Source of the DNA: DATBRV01 sp036560145
GTDB taxonomy: Bacteria; Myxococcota_A; UBA9160; SMWR01
Length of the DNA stretch: 64,000 bases
NCBI GenBank assembly: GCA_036560145.1
Contig: DATBRV010000123.1
Location: 1 to 64,000, forward strand
Reading direction: 5' to 3'
In this document: positions 58,759 to 64,000 of the stretch, in pieces
Layout: each line of letters begins with the position of its first letter
Numbering within the stretch: the stretch's first letter is position 1
Program-made: the position numbers and the translations under genes
Notes under the pieces: generated by a model
Databases searched by the model: none
What the model was told of the DNA's origin: nothing
The model's input: only the letters and a program-made list of their open reading frames with translations

Positions 58759-59739
58759 TTGCTGAGCGAGCTCCAGACCCCCGCGCTGCTCGTCGACGCC
58801 GCGGCGCTCGATCACAACCTGCGCACGATGTCCGCCGCGCTGCCCGGCGCGCGGCTGCGTCCCCACGTGAAGGCGCACAAGTGCACCGCGATCGCGCGCC
58901 GGCAGGCCGCTCTCGGACACCGGGGCTTCACCTGCGCGACGATCCGCGAGATGGAGGGGCTGGCCGCGGCCGGGCTCGGCGAAGACCTGCTGCTCGCGAA
59001 CGAAGTGCTCGACGCGCGCCGCCTGGGCGCGCTCCGCGCGCGGGTCACCGTCGCCGTCGATTCGCCGGAGACGATCTACGCGGCGGCGGCCGGCGGGGTG
59101 CGCGAGGTGCTGATCGACGTCAACGTCGGCCTTCCGCGCTGCGGGTGCGCGCCGGCCGACGCGGGCAGGCTCGCCGCGCTCGCGCGCCGGCAGGGCCTCG
59201 AGGTGCGCGGCGTGATGGGCTACGAGGGCCACGCGATGCTGGTGGAGGACACCGCGAAGCGCACCCAGCTCGTGTCGGATTCGATGGCGCTGCTGCGCGC
59301 GGCCCACGACGAGGTCGGCGGCGACGTCGTCTCGGCCGGCGGCACCGGCACCTTCGACCGCAACCCGGTCGCCACCGAGATCCAGGCGGGCTCCTATGCG
59401 CTGATGGACACCGCCTACGCCAAGCTGGGGCTTCCCTTCCGCCCGGCGCTCAGCGTGCTCGCCAGCGTGGTCTCCGTGAGCGCCTCGCATGCGGTGGCCG
59501 ATTGCGGGCTGAAGGCCCTCGGCATGGACCACGGGGGCCCCTCGATCGACGGCGCGAAGGTCTGGTTCTGCTCCGACGAGCACCTCACCTTCGCGCCGGA
59601 GTCACCCGTGCGGCCCGGCGCGCGGATCCGCGTCTGGCCGGCCCACGTCGATCCGACCGTCGCCTATCACGAGCGGATGCATCTGGTGGCGGGAGACGAG
59701 GTGCTGGAGACCTGGCAAGTGGACTTGCGGGGCTGGTAG
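58759..59739 (+). CDS. Alanine-racemase-fold PLP enzyme (D-threonine aldolase / D-serine dehydratase-like)
   Basis: The product (326 aa from TTG 58759) has the fold-type III pattern. LQTPALLVDAAALDHNLRTM is followed by RPHVKAHKCTAIARRQ, in which the Lys binds PLP, and later by LIDVNVGLPRCGC, GYEGHAMLVED and SAGGTGTF. The C-terminal metal-binding module, CSDEHLTF and VWPAHVDPTVAYHERMHLV, is typical of D-threonine aldolases and D-serine dehydratases. It probably acts on a D-beta-hydroxy amino acid. Only TTG codons (58744 and 58759) are available, and both lie within or at the edge of the GC-rich repeat; no Shine-Dalgarno is present. Confidence 0.85.
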   Translation: MLSELQTPALLVDAAALDHNLRTMSAALPGARLRPHVKAHKCTAIARRQAALGHRGFTCATIREMEGLAAAGLGEDLLLANEVLDARRLGALRARVTVAVDSPETIYAAAAGGVREVLIDVNVGLPRCGCAPADAGRLAALARRQGLEVRGVMGYEGHAMLVEDTAKRTQLVSDSMALLRAAHDEVGGDVVSAGGTGTFDRNPVATEIQAGSYALMDTAYAKLGLPFRPALSVLASVVSVSASHAVADCGLKALGMDHGGPSIDGAKVWFCSDEHLTFAPESPVRPGARIRVWPAHVDPTVAYHERMHLVAGDEVLETWQVDLRGW

Positions 59740-59782
59740 CGATCTACAGCGACGGTGCGCGGCCGCCGATGAGAGGCGGACC

Positions 59783-61123
59783 ATGTCGCAGCCGCCGGGC
59801 ACGGCGCTCCTCGGGCGCCTGGCCGTCCATCTGAAGATGATCAGCCTGGAGCAGCTCGCAGAGGCGACGCGCGAGCAGTCGAAGGGCGACCCGCCCAAAA
59901 GGCTCGGCGACATCCTGACCGACAAGGGCTTCATCACCCAGAAGCAGCTCGCGAAGCTCGTGCAAGCGCAGCAGCAGGTGATCGCGAAGCAGCGCAGCCA
60001 GGCCGCGGAGAAGGCGCCGGCGTCCGCAGCCGCCCCGAGTCCCGCCCCGGCTCCTGCCGCCGCCCGCGCGTCGGGCGATGTCGAGCTGGACCGCATCCTG
60101 CGCGAAGGGATCGCCAAGGGAGCCAGCGACGTCCACTTTCACAGCGGCGTGGGCGTCCAGCTCCGCGTTTCGGGAGCGCTCGTCCCGCTGGCCGGCGCCC
60201 CGCTCGAGCCGGCGGCGGCCGAGCGCATGCTGATCTCGGCCCTTCCCGAGGCGGAAGCGAAGATCCTCGCCGAGCACTTCGAGCTCGATTTCTGCCTCGA
60301 GGTCGCGGGCGTCGGCCGTTTCCGCGGCAACCTGTATCGCCAGCAGCGGGGCCTCGACGCCGTCTTCCGCTACATCCCGGCCGAGCCGCCCAGCCTCGAG
60401 CAGCTCGGCCTGCCGTCCACGCTCGCCCGCTTCACCGGCTACCACCAGGGGCTCGTGCTCGTCACGGGCCCCAGCGGATGCGGCAAGTCTTCCACGCTGG
60501 CCGCGCTCGTGAACCTGATCAACGAGGAGCGCCGGGAGCACATCCTCACGATCGAGGATCCCGTCGAGTACGTGCACCGCTCCAAGCGCTGCCTGGTGAA
60601 CCAGCGCAGCGTGCACCGGCACACGGAATCGTTCGCCCGCGCCCTGCGCGCGGCGCTGCGAGAGGATCCGGACGTGATCGTGATCGGCGAGCTGCGCGAT
60701 CTCGAGACGATCTCGCTGGCGCTGACGGCCGCCGAGACGGGACACCTCGTGCTCGCGACGCTGCACACCGACAACGCGATCCGCACCATCAATCGGGTGA
60801 TCGGATCCTATCCGTCGGACGCCCAGGGTCAGGTCCGGACCATGCTGTCGGAGTCGCTCCGCGCGGTGATCTCGCAGCGGCTGATCCCGCGCGCGGACGG
60901 CAAGGGCCGCGTCGCGGCGCTCGAGACGCTGATCGTGAACAAGGCCGTCGGCAACCTGATCCGCGAGGACAAGACCTTCCAGATCCAGTCGATCCTCCAG
61001 ACCGGCGCCTCGCAAGGCATGGCGCTGCTGGATGCGTCGATCCAACAGCACGTGAAATCGGGCGCAATCGCGCGCGCCGAGGCGCTCCGCTACTGCGCGG
61101 ATCCCAAGAACCTGGCGGCCTGA
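59783..61123 (+). CDS. PilT-family ATPase with N-terminal GspE-like extension
   Basis: The product (446 aa) carries about 100 extra N-terminal residues compared with PilT. A helical GspE/PilB N-domain-like part (LGDILTDKGFITQKQLAKLV) is followed by an Ala/Pro linker. A secretion-ATPase core then has ASDVHFHSG, Walker A TGPSGCGKSS (228-237), the Asp box TIEDPVEYVH, Walker B VIVIGELRD and the His box LVLATLHTDNA. The PilT motif region reads AVGNLIREDK. It likely powers type IV pilus retraction or a related system. AGAGGCGG precedes the ATG; the second PilT gene follows after 10 nt. Confidence 0.88.
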   Translation: MSQPPGTALLGRLAVHLKMISLEQLAEATREQSKGDPPKRLGDILTDKGFITQKQLAKLVQAQQQVIAKQRSQAAEKAPASAAAPSPAPAPAAARASGDVELDRILREGIAKGASDVHFHSGVGVQLRVSGALVPLAGAPLEPAAAERMLISALPEAEAKILAEHFELDFCLEVAGVGRFRGNLYRQQRGLDAVFRYIPAEPPSLEQLGLPSTLARFTGYHQGLVLVTGPSGCGKSSTLAALVNLINEERREHILTIEDPVEYVHRSKRCLVNQRSVHRHTESFARALRAALREDPDVIVIGELRDLETISLALTAAETGHLVLATLHTDNAIRTINRVIGSYPSDAQGQVRTMLSESLRAVISQRLIPRADGKGRVAALETLIVNKAVGNLIREDKTFQIQSILQTGASQGMALLDASIQQHVKSGAIARAEALRYCADPKNLAA

Positions 61124-61133
61124 GAGGGACCGG

Positions 61134-62213
61134 ATGGCGCGACTCGACGAGCTGCTGAGGCGATTGAAGGAGCTGCGGGGCTCGGATCTGCACCTGGCCG
61201 CGGGCGTCGCCCCGCGCCTGCGCGTGCGCGGCGAGCTCGAGGACGCGGAGGGCTGGAGCGTTCAGGAGGACGCCTCCCTGCGCGAGCTGATGCGCGAGAT
61301 CACGAACGCGGACCAGTGGCAGGAGTTCGAGGCGCAACGCGATCTCGATTTCGCCCATGCGGTCTCCGGCGTCGGGCGCTTCCGGGCCAACTACTTCGTC
61401 CAGCAAAACGGAGCCGCGGCGGTCTTCCGCCTGATCCCGGAGACGATCCTCTCGGTCGAGGAGCTGGCGTTGCCGGCGGCGGTCGCCGGGCTCGCCCAGC
61501 TCGACAAGGGGCTGGTGCTGGTGACGGGCCCGACGGGCTCCGGGAAATCGACGACGCTGGCGGCCCTGATCGACCGGATCAACCGCAACCACGCGCGCCA
61601 CATCGTCACGATCGAGGATCCGGTCGAGTTCGTGCACGAGAACAAGAAGTCGGTCCTCTCGCACCGGGAGGTCGGGACGCACAGCCGCGGGTTCGGGCCG
61701 GCGCTGCGCTCGGCGGTGCGCCAGGATGCCGACGTCGTGCTGGTCGGCGAGATGCGCGACCGCGAGACGATCGCCCTCGCGATCACGGCGGCGGAGATGG
61801 GCCTGTTGGTGTTCGGAACCCTGCACACCAGCAGCGCCGCCAAGACCATCGATCGCGTGATCGACGCCTTCCCGGCCGACGAGCAGAACCAGGTGCGGGT
61901 CAGCCTCTCGGAATCGCTGGCCGGCGTGGTCTCGCAGCTTCTGCTGCCGACGGCGGATGGCAAGGGCCGCTTCGCCCTCCACGAGATCCTGCTGCGCACC
62001 AGCGGCCTGCCCAACGTGATCCGCGAGGGCAACACGTCGATGCTGAACTCGATCATCCAATCGGGGAAGGCGCTCGGCATGCAGGCGATGGACGACGTGC
62101 TCTTCGAGAGCGTGAAATCCGGACGCCTGCTGCCGGCCGACGGCCACGCCAAGGCCACCAACAAGGCCCGCTTCGAGCCGCTGCTCGGCGGCGCGGCGCA
62201 ATCGGCGGCCTAG
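61134..62213 (+). CDS. pilT: PilT/PilU-type twitching motility ATPase
   Basis: The product (359 aa, the normal PilT length) has LKELRGSDLHLAAGVAPRLR, Walker A TGPTGSGKST (130-139), TIEDPVEFVHENKKSVLSHRE, Walker B VVLVGEMRDRETI and LVFGTLHTSSAAKTIDR. The retraction motif is here LPNVIREGN instead of the strict AIRNLIRE, so it could be a PilU-like accessory motor or a diverged PilT. It is coupled to the preceding, N-terminally extended paralogue. No other pil genes lie in the window. Confidence 0.9.
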   Translation: MARLDELLRRLKELRGSDLHLAAGVAPRLRVRGELEDAEGWSVQEDASLRELMREITNADQWQEFEAQRDLDFAHAVSGVGRFRANYFVQQNGAAAVFRLIPETILSVEELALPAAVAGLAQLDKGLVLVTGPTGSGKSTTLAALIDRINRNHARHIVTIEDPVEFVHENKKSVLSHREVGTHSRGFGPALRSAVRQDADVVLVGEMRDRETIALAITAAEMGLLVFGTLHTSSAAKTIDRVIDAFPADEQNQVRVSLSESLAGVVSQLLLPTADGKGRFALHEILLRTSGLPNVIREGNTSMLNSIIQSGKALGMQAMDDVLFESVKSGRLLPADGHAKATNKARFEPLLGGAAQSAA

Positions 62214-62214
62214 T

Positions 62215-62289
62215 CTTACGGGTCCCGGCGCGGGGCGGCCCGCGCCACCAAGCCTTACGGGTCCCGGCGCGGGAACGGCCCGCGCCACC
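62215..62289 (+). repeat. Direct duplication of a hairpin-forming unit
   Basis: Two near-identical units beginning CTTACGGGTCCCGGCGCGGG (62215-62249 and 62254-62289) each contain an 8-bp stem, GGCGCGGG with CCCGCGCC, and a 4-5 nt loop. They start right after the pilT stop, so they may act as a double terminator or mRNA 3' protector. Confidence 0.65.
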
Positions 62290-62319
62290 CGGACTCCGCT
62301 CGGCTCCGCCTCGCTGCGC

Positions 62320-62339
62320 GGTCGCCTGAGAAGGCGACC
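62320..62339 (+). terminator. Stem-loop in the pilT-phosphoesterase gap
   Basis: GGTCGCC, loop TGAGAA, GGCGACC form a perfect 7-bp stem followed by TTGCATTTC. It may terminate transcripts coming from the pilT genes. Confidence 0.4.
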
Positions 62340-62390
62340 TTGCATTTCACCCTCGCAAGGCAGCGCGCTCGTGGCGAGTCCGGCAAGCGC

Positions 62391-62431
62391 GCGAAGCGCG
62401 CGCGCAGCGAGCCGCAGGCGAGCGAAGTTCA
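62391..62431 (-). repeat. Copy of the dispersed GC-rich repeat
   Basis: Read on the minus strand, it starts TGAACTTCGCTCGCCTGCGG and continues CTCGCTGCGCGCGCGCTTCGC. It matches 58706-58742 except for one substitution and a 4-nt length difference. The rest of the 62214-62503 gap holds the hairpin duplication, a stem-loop and a candidate promoter but no gene. Confidence 0.7.
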
Positions 62432-62457
62432 CCAAGGCCGGGCGGCGCTGGTATGCT
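62428..62457 (+). promoter_or_regulatory. Candidate promoter of the metallophosphoesterase gene
   Basis: TTCACC (62428-62433), 18 nt, TATGCT (62452-62457), giving a leader of about 40 nt to ATG 62504. The -35 overlaps the end of the dispersed repeat. Confidence 0.35.
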
Positions 62458-62503
62458 TCGGCACCGGGGCTGATCCCGCCCTGGCTCATCCGAGGCTCCC
62501 GGC

Positions 62504-63688
62504 ATGCGCCGCTGGTCGCTCCTGATCCTGCTGCTGCTCCTGGCGAGTGGCTTTCTGGCCGCCTGCCATTTTTATCTGGCGCAGCGCCTGGTGCTCGACC
62601 CCGATCTGGCGCAGCCCTGGCGCGGCCTCGCCCTCGGCGCGATCGCCGCGCTCGGCGCGAGCCTGGTGTTGCAGCCGATCGGCGAACGCCGGCTGAGGCC
62701 CGCGCGGGCCCGCTGGATCGCCTGGCCGGCCTCGATCTGGATGGGCTTCGCGTTCCTGCTCCTGCTCGGCCTGCTCGCCTCCGACGCCCTGCTCTGGCTC
62801 ACGGGCGGCGTGGCGGAGGCGGCCGAAGGTCTGCCCGGATCGGGCGCCGGCGCCGGCGTGCGCGCCGCGGCGGTGACGCTGCTGGCGCTGCTCGCCGGAC
62901 TGGCCGGCCTGCGTTCCGGGCTGTCGCCGCCGCAGCTGCGGCGCGTCGAGATCGAGCTTCCGCGCTGGCCGGCGGCCCGCGACGGCTATCGCATCGTGCA
63001 GATCAGCGACATCCACATCGGCCCGATCCTCGGGCGCGCCTTCGCCGCCTCGTTGGTGGAGCGCGTCAACGCGCTCGCTCCGGATCTGGTGGCGGTGACC
63101 GGCGATCTGGTCGACGGCAAGCTCGAACTCCTCGCGGACGAGGTGGCCCCGTTCGGCCGCCTGAGGGGACGCGACGGCGTGTATTTCGTGACGGGAAACC
63201 ACGACCACTACTCGGGCGCCGACGACTGGGCGGGGGCGGTCTCGCGGCTCGGCCTGTGCGTGCTGCGCAACCGGCGCGTCGCGATCGGAGCGGGCGCGGA
63301 CGCCTTCGACCTGGTCGGCGTCGACGACCACCGCGGCGACATGATCGGCGCGCAGGGCGGCGAAGACCTGGACCTTGCGCTCGCGGGGCGCGACGCCTCG
63401 CGGCCGGCCGTCCTGCTCGCGCACGATCCCTCGACCTTCAAGCGCGCGTCGACGCTGGGCATCGACCTTCAGCTCTCGGGGCACACGCACGGCGGACAGA
63501 TCTGGCCGTTCGGACTGCTCGTCCGGCTCGTGATCCCGACCGTGGCGGGCCGCCATGCGAAGGGCGGGGCGGAGCTCTACGTGAGCCGCGGCACCGGATT
63601 CTGGGGGCCGCCGATGCGGCTGTTCGCTCCCGCCGAGATCACCGAGATCGTGCTGCGCGCGCCGCGCGCGGCCCATCCAGAGGAGTAG
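62504..63688 (+). CDS. Membrane-anchored metallophosphoesterase
   Basis: The product (394 aa) has four hydrophobic segments in the first 140 residues (~5-25, 41-58, 72-100, 118-138). A calcineurin-like phosphoesterase domain follows: SDIHIGPILG (Asp169, His171), VTGDLVDGKL, TGNHDHYSG (231-235) and LSGHTHGGQIWPFG (326-330), with all metal ligands present. It resembles YkuE/YaeI-type enzymes, which act on membrane lipids such as UDP-2,3-diacylglucosamine or other phosphodiesters. ATG 62504 is preceded by GAGG. The next gene starts 2 nt after its stop. Confidence 0.9.
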   Translation: MRRWSLLILLLLLASGFLAACHFYLAQRLVLDPDLAQPWRGLALGAIAALGASLVLQPIGERRLRPARARWIAWPASIWMGFAFLLLLGLLASDALLWLTGGVAEAAEGLPGSGAGAGVRAAAVTLLALLAGLAGLRSGLSPPQLRRVEIELPRWPAARDGYRIVQISDIHIGPILGRAFAASLVERVNALAPDLVAVTGDLVDGKLELLADEVAPFGRLRGRDGVYFVTGNHDHYSGADDWAGAVSRLGLCVLRNRRVAIGAGADAFDLVGVDDHRGDMIGAQGGEDLDLALAGRDASRPAVLLAHDPSTFKRASTLGIDLQLSGHTHGGQIWPFGLLVRLVIPTVAGRHAKGGAELYVSRGTGFWGPPMRLFAPAEITEIVLRAPRAAHPEE

Positions 63689-63690
63689 AC

Positions 63691-64000
63691 ATGTTCGAGT
63701 GGAGCGAGCAGCACCGGATGATCCGCGACGCCGTCAGGCGCTTCGTGGAGGCGGAGATCAAGCCGAACCTCGAGCAGCTCGAGCACGGCGACCTGCCGCC
63801 CTACGACATCCTGCGCAAGCTGATCTCGACCTTCGGCATGGACGAGATGGCGCGCGCCCGCTTCCAGAAGCAGATCGCGCGCGAAAAAGAGCTTGCGGCC
63901 TCGGGGCAGCCGCCCGTCGAGCGCGAGCGGGAAGCCGGCGGGCGCGGAGACGCGGTCGCGATGCAGCTGATCCCGATCATCGAGCTGTGTCGCTACTGCC
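63691..64000 (+). CDS. Acyl-CoA dehydrogenase, 5' part (cut by window edge)
   Basis: The visible 103 codons begin MFEWSEQHRMIRDAVRRFVE, EIKPNLEQLEHGDLPPYDIL and LISTFGMDEMARARFQKQIA. These make up the all-helical N-terminal domain of acyl-CoA dehydrogenases, with an insertion-like charged stretch around residue 75 (GQPPVEREREAGG). The catalytic and FAD-binding parts lie beyond the window. AGAGGAG precedes ATG 63691 closely, and the gene is 2 nt downstream of the phosphoesterase. Confidence 0.8.
   Translation, partial: MFEWSEQHRMIRDAVRRFVEAEIKPNLEQLEHGDLPPYDILRKLISTFGMDEMARARFQKQIAREKELAASGQPPVEREREAGGRGDAVAMQLIPIIELCRYC

Overview
The window is very GC-rich (roughly 70% or more by eye), densely coded on both strands, and rich in GTG starts. 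It carries acyl-CoA, CoA-transferase, SDR and GST-type genes, PEP-CTERM proteins, PilT ATPases and receiver/PATAN/J-domain fusions. Together these suggest the chromosome of a free-living Gram-negative bacterium of the old Deltaproteobacteria assemblage (Myxococcota, Binatota or a neighbouring phylum). The phylum is an inference from gene content. I see no rRNA, complete tRNA, CRISPR array, phage or transposase gene.

Layout. 0-5 kb: acyl-CoA synthetase with a small partner, CoA-transferase, amidohydrolase and GST. 5-8 kb: three small lipoproteins and a PEP-CTERM protein. 8-16 kb: hotdog-fold protein, a minus-strand run (glutaryl-CoA-type dehydrogenase, a 961-residue exported beta-propeller protein, DUF2855, SDR, secreted HExxH protein) and a phasin-like coiled-coil protein. 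16-25 kb: housekeeping core with hflX-KASIII on one strand and glmU-glmS-pcrA on the other. 25-45 kb: an envelope region with a GT39-like transferase, a methyltransferase, three TMTC-like membrane glycosyltransferase candidates, a TolB-like propeller lipoprotein, two ~820-residue TPR lipoproteins, two exported alkaline-phosphatase-superfamily hydrolases, and a PEP-CTERM protein behind a well-formed sigma-54 promoter. 45-55 kb: ddl, larE, a C45-like protein, a LOG protein, a DEAD-box helicase, and gatCAB translationally coupled to an AsmA-like gene. 55-64 kb: a receiver-PATAN-J-TPR fusion, ilvE, a ribbon-helix-helix/zinc-ribbon regulator, an alanine-racemase-fold PLP enzyme, two PilT-family ATPases, a metallophosphoesterase and the start of an acyl-CoA dehydrogenase.

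Working together. GlmS and GlmU supply UDP-GlcNAc for the wall, Ddl supplies D-Ala-D-Ala, and gatCAB serves tRNA amidation. The 26-45 kb block looks like a surface glycan/glycoprotein module linked to PEP-CTERM sorting, although no exosortase lies in the window.

Most notable signals: (1) a 108-bp near-perfect palindromic element at 47624-47731 that writes the same C-terminal peptide and stop onto two unrelated convergent genes; (2) a sigma-54 promoter with a candidate upstream operator before a PEP-CTERM gene; (3) genes whose conserved N-terminus has no ATG/GTG/TTG start (hflX, and the small gene at 1518-1826 with a well-placed Shine-Dalgarno before ACG); (4) promoters placed so close to start codons that leaderless mRNAs are predicted, one of them apparently autoregulated; (5) a dispersed GC-rich repeat that sits at gene ends and starts.
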